A stretch of DNA of 10,908 nucleotides, taken from the NCBI GenBank assembly GCA_017410745.1, contig JAFPPJ010000018.1, forward strand, positions 1 through 10,908. Reading direction: 5' to 3'. The notes beneath the pieces were generated by a model. The model saw nothing but the letters and a program-made list of their open reading frames with translations. It had not been told where the DNA came from and made no database searches. The translations under genes were made by a program, and so were the position numbers. Origin of the DNA: Oscillospiraceae bacterium. Lineage in GTDB: Bacteria; Bacillota; Clostridia; Oscillospirales; Ruminococcaceae. This document shows positions 1 to 6,468 of the stretch, piece after piece (position 1 is the first letter of the stretch; each line of letters begins with the position of its first letter).

Positions 1-608
1 ATAAGCATAAGCCTTCACAGCTCTGAGCATCGGCTTAGGGCCACAGGAATAGATCATATCTCCGTTAACGCCATGCTCCCTAGCGGCATCGATTACAGTT
101 CCTTTCGTACCGACACTTCCTGTATCGCTTGAGATATAGACTGTTGCCAGCTTCTTGAATTCATTTAAAAGAAATGTACTATCACGGTATCCTAGAATAA
201 CTGTGATATCATCCTTAGAAAGCCCCTTCTGACTAAACTCCCGTGCAAGCTGAAGCATCGGTGGAATACCTATACCTCCGCCCATCAGAACAGGCTTGCT
301 TGAGTCTAAATCATAACCATTACCTATCGGTCCGATCATCTCAAGTGTATCGCCCTTTTTATAAGTGCTGAATTCCTTAGTTCCGGCACCAACCGTTCTG
401 TATACAAGTCTTATACATCCGCCCTTTTTATCCACCTCGCAGATACTTATAGGACGAGGAAGAAGCCTCGCGGAATCCTTAGAATATAGCGACACAAACT
501 GTCCACTATGTGCCTCGGCACTAACCGAAGGACACTTAAGCCACATACTATATATATCTTCAACAAGAAAATCTTGCTTTATTATCTCTCCTGTAACCTT
601 TTTCATGT
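1..608 (-). CDS. pyrK: Dihydroorotate dehydrogenase electron transfer subunit PyrK, C-terminus beyond the window
   Basis: PyrK passes electrons between the FMN of the type 1B dihydroorotate dehydrogenase PyrD and NAD+, using FAD and a [2Fe-2S] cluster in the cytoplasm. About 202 residues are visible. They show the FAD-binding RPISI motif near residue 51, a GGGIGIPPM nucleotide-binding loop near residue 110, the SSDTGSVGTKG segment, and YSCGPKPML near residue 190, all in ferredoxin-NADP reductase family order. The cysteine cluster that holds the iron-sulfur centre lies past the window edge. The ATG at 608 has an AGGAGA ribosome binding site five bases upstream. It follows pyrF by 21 bp in the same direction, which supports a pyrimidine operon, and pyrD would be expected next. 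The identification is firm; only the missing end is unknown. Confidence 0.95.
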
Positions 609-629
609 TATCTCCTAATTTTTATATAC

Positions 630-1553
630 TTAAATATTCTCGCGAATATCAGTGAGCATATCCTCTACTGCTGCTCTGGAAGCATCAGCATAACCCTCTG
701 CACCGAATGAAGCGTACTTCTCGTTCTTATATGCAGCAATAATTCCTCTTGAAGAATTAACGATTGCTCCAAGGCCATCCTCATTGAAGAAGCCCTTAAG
801 ATCTTTGCCGCTTCCGCCCTGGGCGCCATAGCCTGGCACAAGGATATAAGCCTTAGGCATAAGCTTTCTGAGAGCAATTCCCATCTCAGGATATGTGGCA
901 CCTACAACAGCTCCGACGTTGCTGTAATCGCCATCCATACTTGTAAGTCCCCACTCGTTTACCTTATCGGCAACTATCTCATAAAGTGGTCTTGAATCAT
1001 CTGAAATGATTCTGTCCTGGAACTCTCCAGATGAAGGATTAGAGGTCTTTACCAGTACAAATATACCTCTGTCGTTTTCGTTACATACATCAATAAACGG
1101 CTTAACACCATCTGATCCGAGATAAGGATTAACAGTTACGATATCCTCATCAAACGGGAGTATTTTTTTATCACCTATCTCTACAGCACCAATATGTCCC
1201 ATAGCGTAAGCTCCTGATGTAGAGCCTATATCTCCTCTTTTGATATCTCCTATAACAACGAGTCCCTTTTTGTGAGCATAGTCAACCGTCTTCTTATATG
1301 CAGCAACCCCCGGAACTCCAAACTGCTCATACATGGCAACCTGCGGCTTAACAGCAGGGATAAGATCAGCACACGCATCCATAATACCAACATTATATTC
1401 ATAGATAGCCTCAGCTACAGCCTCAAGTGTGTAACCCATTTCCTTATAATACTTATTCAGTATCTGCTCGGGTACAAAAGAAAGCTGCGGATCAAGTCCA
1501 ACAACTACAGGTGCATTTTTTTCTTTAATTCCATTAATGAGCTTTGATATCAT
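630..1553 (-). CDS. pyrF: Orotidine 5'-phosphate decarboxylase (long, type 2 form)
   Basis: This enzyme decarboxylates OMP to UMP, the last step of de novo pyrimidine synthesis. The 307-residue protein has GLDPQ at residues 19-23, the catalytic D-x-K-x-x-D array as DIKRGD at 103-108, followed by IGSTSGAYA, a VPGYGAQGG phosphate loop at 239-247, and NSSRG at 266-270 carrying the phosphate-binding Arg. Length and motifs match the longer PyrF subfamily (about 270-310 residues) rather than the 230-residue E. coli type. The start is ATG with AAGGAG upstream. It lies 26 bp behind a LytTR-like gene and 21 bp ahead of pyrK, all on the same strand, so co-transcription is likely. The frame looks intact. 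Confidence 0.96.
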   Translation of the reverse strand: MISKLINGIKEKNAPVVVGLDPQLSFVPEQILNKYYKEMGYTLEAVAEAIYEYNVGIMDACADLIPAVKPQVAMYEQFGVPGVAAYKKTVDYAHKKGLVVIGDIKRGDIGSTSGAYAMGHIGAVEIGDKKILPFDEDIVTVNPYLGSDGVKPFIDVCNENDRGIFVLVKTSNPSSGEFQDRIISDDSRPLYEIVADKVNEWGLTSMDGDYSNVGAVVGATYPEMGIALRKLMPKAYILVPGYGAQGGSGKDLKGFFNEDGLGAIVNSSRGIIAAYKNEKYASFGAEGYADASRAAVEDMLTDIRENI

Positions 1554-1579
1554 TTTTATCTCCTTATGCTTTACTTTAG

Positions 1580-2017
1580 TTATTCTATATTATCAACCAA
1601 TTTCTGATTATACACGATATCCAGATATTTCTCAAGCAACGCGCGGTTCCTGCGAGATACCGAGATGCCTCTGTCATTTTCGCTAAGATATATCTTCTTT
1701 GAATCGAAATACCTGATCCTTCCGACATTTACAACATCAATCGGATTTACCACTAAAAAATCGCACATATCTATAGATTTAATACGCTCTTTCGCTATTC
1801 TGGAATCCATTAATACAACCTTTTCCTCATAAACAAATCTGTAAAATCTGGAGTGTTTTTCATATCTTGTCAGCCCCTTCGTTGATAAGCATTTAAACCC
1901 TAAGCTGTTTTCATTTATGAGGAATTCGTTTTTTGAGTTAATCCTTTTTAGAAAGTATCTGAGAAGTAATAACATATCCCATAAATCATCCGTATCGACA
2001 GCAAATATCTCTATCAA
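1580..2017 (-). CDS. Small LytTR-like DNA-binding protein with a vestigial N-terminal region
   Basis: The last 75 residues resemble a LytTR DNA-binding domain: KERIKSIDMCDFLVVNPIDV (residues 76-95), then VNVGRIRYFD, a turn, IYLSENDRGISVSRR and a closing helix. In the family this order is a basic helix, the F-V-N-x-x-x-I strand pair and the I-x-V-S-R-R strand. The first 30 residues begin IEIFAVDTDDLWDMLLLLRY, loosely like the first strand and acidic pocket of a response-regulator receiver, but the rest of a receiver (phospho-Asp, Thr, Lys) is absent. The start is TTG at 2017 with CGGAGA seven bases upstream; no ATG in this frame is better placed. At 145 residues it is shorter than typical LytTR response regulators (about 230-250). 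It is transcribed toward pyrF. The fold is an inference from motif pattern, and a role in pyr control is speculative. Confidence 0.55.
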   Translation of the reverse strand: MIEIFAVDTDDLWDMLLLLRYFLKRINSKNEFLINENSLGFKCLSTKGLTRYEKHSRFYRFVYEEKVVLMDSRIAKERIKSIDMCDFLVVNPIDVVNVGRIRYFDSKKIYLSENDRGISVSRRNRALLEKYLDIVYNQKLVDNIE

Positions 2018-2051
2018 TGATAATCTCCGATAGATGTAAAAATGTATAGTT

Positions 2052-2095
2052 AAAAGGGACGGTTCTCCGGAGTTTAATACCGAAAAATCGTCCCT
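2052..2095 (-). terminator. Rho-independent terminator behind the penicillin-binding protein gene
   Basis: On the minus strand AGGGACG (2095-2089) pairs with CGTCCCT (2061-2055) around a long loop that itself contains a CGG/CCG pairing, and the stem is followed by TTTT. It begins about 20 bp past the stop codon of the penicillin-binding protein. It separates that gene from the LytTR-pyrF-pyrK unit. Confidence 0.7.
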
Positions 2096-2114
2096 ACGCT
2101 TTCTTGTATATCAA

Positions 2115-3461
2115 TTATCCACCGTCACCACCGCCACCATCAGGTGGAGGAGCCTCAGTCGGTGCCTCAGTCGGCGCCTCAGTTGGTGCTTCTGTCGGTG
2201 CCTCAGTATTCGGATCAGGCGGAGGATTTCCTCCCTCTCCGGTCGCTGTGAAGTAAGCATATATAGTATGAGGTCCACGAACTGCTTTAAATGTATACTG
2301 TGAAACAGGACCAACACTATTTCCGTCTACCTTAACATCACTTATTACATAGCCCGGATTGGCTGTTATATAAAATGTTACATCGTCACCCTCCTGGAAC
2401 TCAGGAACATTTGAAATAACACCACCTGTATCTGCCCAGGCCTCTATACCAAGTCCACCTTCAGCCTCCGGATGAATAGGACAAGGTGTAGTAAATATAT
2501 TCTGGTCATATTCAAATGGAGCACCGAGTATAGTCATATTACCCTGATCATCATATGTAATAGGATACTCAGTAGTATCAGGACATGTATTAGTTGCCTT
2601 CATATGAGACTCATTACAGATCCTGATCGAATTTGTATGACCCTTACATCTCTTCTTCGGCACATGATCTTTATCACACCAGTCTGTACAGGTCGGACAA
2701 CCACTTGTAGGAAGCAGTCCTGTCATCTTACAAACAGTAGTCTTCTCAAGTCCGTCCGGCTGATCCCAGTCCTTATCAGGAGAATGGCCTTCCTTCTGGG
2801 CTATGGCATCCATTATGTCACGCCACATATCCTTATGGTTATTAGTATTAACTGTTATATTTGAATCATATCCAAACCATACAGAAGCTGTATAGTATGG
2901 TGTCATTCCACAGAACCAAAGATCGTATGAATTTGATGTTGTACCGGTCTTACCAGCACACTTGATACCTGACTGCATCTTTGCTCTGGTACCTGTACCG
3001 GAAGTAACAACATCCTTCATAGCATCTATAAGCTGCCATGCTGTCGTCTTCTTACACATTCTGTGTGAACGCTCTGACGGATCTCTGTTATCAATTACAA
3101 GATTACCGTCATGATCATAAACTCTGTCATAGAATACAGGAGGTATATACTCACCCATATTGGCGATACCGGCATATGCCGCTGTTATCTCGAGTTTTGT
3201 TACACCGTGTGTCAGACCACCAAGCGCAGTAGCCTGCTGTATATCGGAGTAAACCTTACCGTCATAACCAACCTCTTTATCAACTATTGTTGTAAAGCCT
3301 TCATTTATGAGGTAGTCATAAGCAACCGGTGGAGTAACATCCGTGATAGTCTCAACAGCAATAATATTCATCGAACGTCTTATCGCATCTCTCTGAGATG
3401 AAGGACCATCATATGAACCATACCAGTTTCTTTTCGGGTCATATCCAATAGATAAGCAGGC
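2115..3461 (-). CDS. Class A penicillin-binding protein (PBP1A type), C-terminal transpeptidase fragment
   Basis: The fragment is the back half of a bifunctional peptidoglycan synthase acting outside the membrane. The frame is open from the stop at 2115 to about 3461, without a plausible start; the ATG at 3371 is internal to the conserved core. Visible transpeptidase parts are RNWYGSYDGP, the SMN (SxN) motif at 3366-3374, ALGGLTHGVT, and KTGTT beginning at 2951. The upstream SxxK catalytic serine, the GT51 glycosyltransferase domain and the membrane anchor are all missing. After KTG comes a cysteine-rich stretch, then a domain like bacterial InlB-type B repeats (VTFYITANPGYVISDVKVDG...YTF...HTIYAYF), then five TEAP units and a Gly/Asp tail. 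Lachnospiraceae PBP1A proteins commonly end in such low-complexity tails. Loss of the 5' half coincides with the composition change near 3460. Confidence 0.88.
   Translation of the reverse strand, partial: ACLSIGYDPKRNWYGSYDGPSSQRDAIRRSMNIIAVETITDVTPPVAYDYLINEGFTTIVDKEVGYDGKVYSDIQQATALGGLTHGVTKLEITAAYAGIANMGEYIPPVFYDRVYDHDGNLVIDNRDPSERSHRMCKKTTAWQLIDAMKDVVTSGTGTRAKMQSGIKCAGKTGTTSNSYDLWFCGMTPYYTASVWFGYDSNITVNTNNHKDMWRDIMDAIAQKEGHSPDKDWDQPDGLEKTTVCKMTGLLPTSGCPTCTDWCDKDHVPKKRCKGHTNSIRICNESHMKATNTCPDTTEYPITYDDQGNMTILGAPFEYDQNIFTTPCPIHPEAEGGLGIEAWADTGGVISNVPEFQEGDDVTFYITANPGYVISDVKVDGNSVGPVSQYTFKAVRGPHTIYAYFTATGEGGNPPPDPNTEAPTEAPTEAPTEAPTEAPPPDGGGGDGG
2148..2207 (-). repeat. Five tandem TEAP codon repeats in the PBP tail
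   Basis: Five 12-bp units encode Thr-Glu-Ala-Pro five times in a row, with synonymous variation between units (for example gcc/gct/gtc on the plus strand). A short PPPDGGGGDGG tail follows. Pro/Thr-rich spacers of this kind occur at the C-termini of surface-exposed wall synthases. The number of units is likely to vary between strains. Confidence 0.9.
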
Positions 3462-3473
3462 CTGAGACCGCAG
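3447..3473. other. Probable breakpoint between two DNA segments
   Basis: Recognisable PBP sequence on the minus strand stops at about 3447 (the IGYDP codons). The next structured element from the right, a 13-bp hairpin, begins at 3473. Base composition shifts upward in G+C across this interval. The missing 5' half of the PBP gene and the missing T-run behind the hairpin are both explained if two sequences were joined here. The exact base cannot be fixed without a relative for comparison. Confidence 0.65.
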
Positions 3474-3505
3474 CTGCCCGCATACCTTTTTCGTATGCGG
3501 GCAGC
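3473..3505 (-). terminator. Perfect 13-bp hairpin behind the CutA-like gene, T-run absent
   Basis: GCTGCCCGCATAC (3473-3485) pairs perfectly with GTATGCGGGCAGC (3493-3505) around a 7-base loop. It starts five bases past the stop codon of the CutA-like gene, the usual place for an intrinsic terminator. On the minus strand the bases after the stem are TGCGGTCTCAGG, with no U-tract. The most economical explanation is that the T-run was cut off at the adjacent breakpoint. Confidence 0.6.
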
Positions 3506-3510
3506 AGTTA

Positions 3511-3912
3511 TCAGCTAAGATTTTTCTTCTGATGGTACATCATGAGATTGCGGACAGCAACTCTGATCCTGCGTGAAGCAGAAAGAACGGGGATGACGAT
3601 ATAGCTGTCGATGACGGATTCATAGTGGGATTCGATTATATCGTCGATCTTTCCTGCGAGATGCTTGCCGGTGTATATCTCAAGCAGGATATCGTCTTCT
3701 GTGTCATCCGATGCGATGCCGATGGCGTTCTCATCCACCGTATAGCCTACGATGCCGTCCTCATCGGCGGTCATTTCAAGCTTGTATGTTGCGGCTCTCT
3801 GCGATATTGCATAGGCAACGAGCTTCTCATCGAGCATCCACTGCATGAATTCCCTTGCACTTTCTGTATTTGAGAATACCATACGGACAAGGCACATTTC
3901 GTTCATTTCCAT
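3511..3912 (-). CDS. CutA1-like small protein
   Basis: The 133-residue protein follows the layout of CutA1-type divalent-ion-tolerance proteins. It has a first strand ending in F-S-N-T, helix ESAREFMQWMLDEKLVAYAI (residues 17-36), strand TYKLEM, a second strand DDILLEIYTGKHL (73-85) in the position of the family's E-V-L-L-x-I-K-T strand, helix DDIIESHYESV (90-100) matching the H-x-Y-E region, and strand YIVIPVL. A basic tail (SRRIRVAVRNLMMYHQKKN) extends beyond the usual CutA length of about 105-115. The start ATG at 3912 has AAGGA ten bases upstream; ATGs at 3906 and 3897 are less well placed. CutA proteins form trimers and their true function is unsettled. The assignment rests on pattern only, and it could be a different small alpha/beta protein. 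Confidence 0.5.
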   Translation of the reverse strand: MEMNEMCLVRMVFSNTESAREFMQWMLDEKLVAYAISQRAATYKLEMTADEDGIVGYTVDENAIGIASDDTEDDILLEIYTGKHLAGKIDDIIESHYESVIDSYIVIPVLSASRRIRVAVRNLMMYHQKKNLS

Positions 3913-4052
3913 CAGATATCATTCCTTTTTCATATATTACAAGGGACGGCTGCGTCCGCCTGTTATGTCAATTCTATCATAATACGGGCGGATTTGCAAG
4001 AGAAAATCTGTTTTTGTCCAAATGGCACAATAAACTTTGTGCATCATCACGA

Positions 4053-4081
4053 TTGACTTATCTTCCGCAATATGATATACT
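4053..4081 (+). promoter_or_regulatory. Sigma-70-type promoter of the MarR/membrane-protein unit
   Basis: TTGACT (4053-4058) and TATACT (4076-4081) are 17 bp apart. The predicted start of transcription near 4088 lies just before the operator-like palindrome at 4090-4105, so a repressor bound there would block initiation. Confidence 0.75.
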
Positions 4082-4089
4082 ATCCTAAA

Positions 4090-4105
4090 ATGCAGGATAC
4101 TGCAT
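4090..4105. promoter_or_regulatory. Operator-like palindrome ATGCAG-N4-CTGCAT, copy 1
   Basis: The six-base arms ATGCAG and CTGCAT are perfect inverted copies around GATA. The site lies at about +2 to +17 of the MarR-gene transcript and five bases before its AGGAGG site. The same palindrome recurs before the next gene, which points to binding by the MarR protein. In RNA it could instead form a small hairpin next to the ribosome binding site. Confidence 0.65.
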
Positions 4106-4121
4106 AATAAAGGAGGAGACC

Positions 4122-4568
4122 ATGGACAACTACGATGCACCGGTGTTTACGGCGCTTGTGGAGATATCACGGCTGGCAAATTCGCTGCAGAGCGTTATGG
4201 ATATGGGTATGGATGATATCACATCAAGGCAGTGGCTCCCGCTCATGATACTCGGCAGATGCGATACGCCGCCCAATCTCAACGAACTTGCCCAAAAGTG
4301 CGGCATCACAAGACAGAGCGCCAAACAGCTGGTAGATAAGCTTGAGGAAAAGGGTCTTGTGTGTCTTGAAAGGAACGGAAGTGACAGGCGGAACATCTCC
4401 ATCGTCATAACCGAGAAGGGGAGAAGCTGGGGCGCAGACAACCTTGACAGGAACGTCAGATTTGTCGGTGAGCTGTTCGATGGTATATCCAAAGAGGATA
4501 TACGGATATTTGCAGATGTACAGCAAAGGCTGCTTAGCAGACTTGCTGAGATAAAAGAGCGGTCGTAG
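4122..4568 (+). CDS. MarR-family transcriptional regulator
   Basis: The 148-residue protein has a typical MarR winged helix-turn-helix. Helix NLNELAQKCG (residues 52-61) is followed by recognition helix ITRQSAKQLVDKLEEKGLV (62-80) and a wing ERNGSDRRNISIVITEKG (83-100) with the family's D-R-R signature. Flanking helices would form the dimer interface. MarR proteins bind short palindromes as dimers, usually as repressors released by small ligands or oxidation. The start ATG follows AAAGGAGGAG. Matching palindromes sit ahead of this gene and ahead of the membrane protein 52 bp downstream, which suggests self-control and control of that neighbour. There are two cysteines (C47 and C60, C60 just before the recognition helix, plus C81 after it); redox sensing is possible but unproven. 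Confidence 0.9.
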   Translation: MDNYDAPVFTALVEISRLANSLQSVMDMGMDDITSRQWLPLMILGRCDTPPNLNELAQKCGITRQSAKQLVDKLEEKGLVCLERNGSDRRNISIVITEKGRSWGADNLDRNVRFVGELFDGISKEDIRIFADVQQRLLSRLAEIKERS

Positions 4569-4576
4569 GACCGCTC
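4557..4576 (+). other. Hairpin overlapping the MarR stop codon
   Basis: GAGCGGTC (4557-4564) pairs perfectly with GACCGCTC (4569-4576) around GTAG, a loop that contains the TAG stop. No T-run follows, so it is a poor terminator as it stands. It could slow read-through or protect the upstream message. Confidence 0.5.
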
Positions 4577-4588
4577 ATATACAATACA

Positions 4589-4608
4589 ATATGCAGTAAA
4601 CTGCATAT
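4589..4608. promoter_or_regulatory. Operator-like palindrome ATATGCAG-N4-CTGCATAT, copy 2
   Basis: The arms are eight bases here, with the same core ATGCAG/CTGCAT as at 4090-4105 and spacer TAAA. It ends one base before the AGGAGG of the membrane-protein gene. No convincing separate promoter was found between 4568 and 4589. Confidence 0.65.
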
Positions 4609-4620
4609 CAGGAGGTACAT

Positions 4621-5493
4621 ATGGATAAGAGCATTTCAAAGGGGACGTTATATATGGGTACGATATTTCGTCTGATCATGTTCGTTGTGCTGCCCCAGCT
4701 TGTCACGACCCCGCTCAGGATATTCACAGAAGCGGTGATAGAGGGTAGGACGGGAGCGCCCGAATTTGTGACAGTGCCGTTTATCATATACGGGATATGC
4801 GCCGAGCTTGTGTTTGGCATAGGATATCTGTGCATAGGGTACAGACTGCCTGTGAAGAATGCCGTGCTGCGGGCATTTGCCTATATGATGCTCATATGCT
4901 TTGGCAGCTATCTGCCGAATATCCTTGCAATGGCGGGCGGTGACGGGGATATCATCGAGAATTCGCTGTCTGTGGGCATAGTTGCTGTGGATGTTATCTC
5001 ATACATCATCAAGGGAGCGGTGCTCGGCTTTCTGTTCAGAAACTATGCGCCGCACAGCGAAAAGGTCTGCCCGGCGGAGGTCAGATCCATACTGCCCTGT
5101 GCAGTGAACGGAGTTGTCTTTGCGCTGCTCAATATCATAACGGACTTCATCGCAGGAGCGGCAGACGGCTCATGGAGACTGTGCAGCATACTTGGTGTAT
5201 CGGCATCGCATGAGACGAGCTTCTATATCGTGTTCACCGTATTCATGTTCGCAGCGGGTGTATTGATGCCGCTGTGGTACAGATACTGTATGCCGCACGC
5301 CGCATCGGCGGCAGGAGCGACGGTATTTGCAGTGAAGCTGTGCGCGATAATATGGCTGCCCAACGTGCTGATAATGGCGTTCTTCGGCACGTCTGCGCTG
5401 CTGACCTTAGCATACGGCGCAGCATATGTAGTGATGTTCGTGATATGCGTGCTTGTGTACCGCATCATTTTCCCTGAGGAACGTCCTTGTTAA
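4621..5493 (+). CDS. Polytopic membrane protein of unknown function under a MarR-type regulator
   Basis: The 290-residue protein is almost entirely hydrophobic, with about eight predicted helices: roughly residues 12-34, 50-75, 80-104, 115-140, 155-178, 200-222, 230-252 and 256-285. No transporter signature, ATP-binding motif or catalytic motif was recognised. Short polar loops such as AGGDGDIIEN (around 105-114) separate the helices. The start ATG at 4621 lies five bases behind AGGAGG. A MarR regulator lies directly upstream and the shared palindrome precedes both genes, so the protein is probably induced by the regulator's signal. MarR partners are often efflux or stress proteins, but nothing in this sequence shows transport. 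Its last 29 bp overlap the 3' end of a convergent acetyltransferase gene. Confidence 0.8.
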   Translation: MDKSISKGTLYMGTIFRLIMFVVLPQLVTTPLRIFTEAVIEGRTGAPEFVTVPFIIYGICAELVFGIGYLCIGYRLPVKNAVLRAFAYMMLICFGSYLPNILAMAGGDGDIIENSLSVGIVAVDVISYIIKGAVLGFLFRNYAPHSEKVCPAEVRSILPCAVNGVVFALLNIITDFIAGAADGSWRLCSILGVSASHETSFYIVFTVFMFAAGVLMPLWYRYCMPHAASAAGATVFAVKLCAIIWLPNVLIMAFFGTSALLTLAYGAAYVVMFVICVLVYRIIFPEERPC

Positions 5494-5917
5494 GGCTCTT
5501 GTTGCGGTAATTCAGATCGGTGCGCAGGGTATAGCCCTCGGCCTCCCAGAACTTGTTTGCGCCTTCGTTGTCCTTGAAGACAAGGCCGAATATTTTGCTG
5601 ATGCCCTCTTTCTGCAGGGCTTCCTCTGCCTTTTGTATAAGCATATGAGCAATACCCATGCGGCGATAGTCGGGATGGACGCACATATGATGTATAACGG
5701 CGCGCCTGCCGTCATGACCTGTGAGTATGACGCCTACCGTCTTATCTTCGGTATATGCAAGAAAGCAGGTAGAAGGGTTTCTTTTCAGGTAACGCTCTAT
5801 GCCTTCGCGGCTGTCGTCCACGGGGTTGAGCGCCCTTTTTGACTGCTCGGTGCTGTTCCAGAGCTCGTAGATACTGTCATAGTCATTGATAGTGACTGTT
5901 CTTGTTCTGATATCCAT
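5465..5917 (-). CDS. GNAT-family N-acetyltransferase
   Basis: The 150-residue protein has the GNAT fold layout. There is a first strand TRTVTINDYDSIYELW, then strands around FLAYTEDKTVGVILTGHDG (residues 52-70), and motif A as IHHMCVHPDYRRMGIAHMLI (75-94). Within motif A, RRMGIA supplies the acetyl-CoA pyrophosphate loop (Q/R-x-x-G-x-G/A). Motif B is DNEGANKFWEAEGY (116-129). It transfers an acetyl group from acetyl-CoA to an amine that cannot be predicted. ATG at 5917 has AAAGGAG six bases upstream; an ATG four bases earlier is in another frame. It follows a TfoX-N-like pseudogene by 16 bp and probably shares the promoter at 6382-6410. Its 3' end runs 29 bp into the convergent membrane-protein gene. 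Confidence 0.92.
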   Translation of the reverse strand: MDIRTRTVTINDYDSIYELWNSTEQSKRALNPVDDSREGIERYLKRNPSTCFLAYTEDKTVGVILTGHDGRRAVIHHMCVHPDYRRMGIAHMLIQKAEEALQKEGISKIFGLVFKDNEGANKFWEAEGYTLRTDLNYRNKSLNKDVPQGK

Positions 5918-5933
5918 TGCATACTCCTTTCGG

Positions 5934-6294
5934 TCATTTCACGGCTTTCGGACTTTGCTTTTTCGGCTTGCGTTCGGGCAGCTCACTGTACATTTCCGAT
6001 ACCATTTTTTGCAGCAGTTCTCTGTCATCTATTATCGTAACGGGCAGCATTTTATTATCGTAACGGGCAGCATTTCCTTTGCCCCGTCATACGGCGGGCA
6101 GGGAATGCTGTCGGGCATATATCCGGCTTGCCTCGGTTATCTTTACCATAAATCCCGATGAGTATACCGCCGAATATGCGTTCCCGATAGTAAAATATAT
6201 ATCCGCCCATCATAGGTGTTTTGCGGATATTATCAAGTTCTGCAAGCTGTTCCGTGATATATTCGGCAAGCTCTTTGACTTTTGCTTTTTCCAT
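5934..6294 (-). pseudogene. TfoX N-terminal-domain-like protein, broken by three indels
   Basis: The first frame gives MEKAKVKELAEYITEQLAEL, then DNIRKTPMMGGYIFYYRERIFGG, a good match to the small TfoX-N-like proteins (about 105-115 residues, R-P-M-M-G-x-Y-x-x-Y-Y...GG). After 6166 the homologous reading moves to a second frame (YSSGFMVKITEASRIY). After about 6120 it moves to a third (MPDSIPCPPYDGAKEMLPVTII), and after the 23-bp duplication to another (DDRELLQKMVSEMYSELPER, then a lysine-rich end and TGA at 5934-5936). Two shifts sit in TATA runs and are repaired by adding back one TA each; the third is the duplication. Repairing all three gives one continuous protein of normal length. The start ATG at 6294 has AAGGTG upstream. 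The decay looks recent because the codons remain sound in every segment. Confidence 0.85.
6030..6075. repeat. Exact 23-bp tandem duplication
   Basis: Bases 6030-6052 and 6053-6075 are identical and adjacent. Twenty-three is not a multiple of three, so the second copy shifts the frame of the TfoX-N-like gene. Removing one copy restores the reading AKEMLPVTIIDDRELL. This type of change fits replication slippage or illegitimate recombination rather than a base-calling error. Confidence 0.92.
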
Positions 6295-6298
6295 AGCA

Positions 6299-6370
6299 TC
6301 ACCTTATCAAGTTATACTTTTCCTTGAACTCTTTTATCGGTTCGTTCTCATTTAGTGCCGTTATTCTCAC
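6299..6370 (-). pseudogene. 23-codon remnant or leader ORF ahead of the TfoX-like pseudogene
   Basis: A GTG at 6370 opens a frame of 23 codons reading MRITALNENEPIKEFKEK then YNLIR, ending with TGA just before the next ATG. It loosely resembles the first residues of small metallo-beta-lactamase-fold hydrolases (M-K-I-T-x-L-x-E-N...), so it may be the leftover 5' end of a deleted gene. It starts only about five bases past the expected transcription start and has no proper ribosome binding site. It may therefore be untranslated leader. Confidence 0.25.
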
Positions 6371-6381
6371 CTTTGCTCATA

Positions 6382-6410
6382 ATTATACCAGACTGCCACG
6401 AAAAAGTCAA
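6382..6410 (-). promoter_or_regulatory. Strong sigma-70-type promoter for the TfoX-like/GNAT unit
   Basis: On the minus strand TTGACT (6410-6405) and a perfect TATAAT (6387-6382) are 17 bp apart. It points toward the TfoX-like pseudogene and the GNAT gene with a leader of about 80 bases. The acetyltransferase is probably still expressed from it despite the broken first gene. Confidence 0.85.
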
Positions 6411-6468
6411 ATTGCAAGCCGATTTCGTGTGTGTCATATAGTCACAGCATACTCCTTATACGCAGTGC

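Noticed and set aside
2115..3371. A complete 418-residue protein starting at the ATG at 3371
   Set aside because: That Met is the middle residue of the SxN active-site motif, and homologous sequence continues upstream of it, so it cannot be the natural start.
3944..3962. Short inverted repeat GGACG/CGTCC upstream of the CutA-like gene
   Set aside because: The five-bp stem has no T-run or relation to a promoter that I can see; it is too weak to call.
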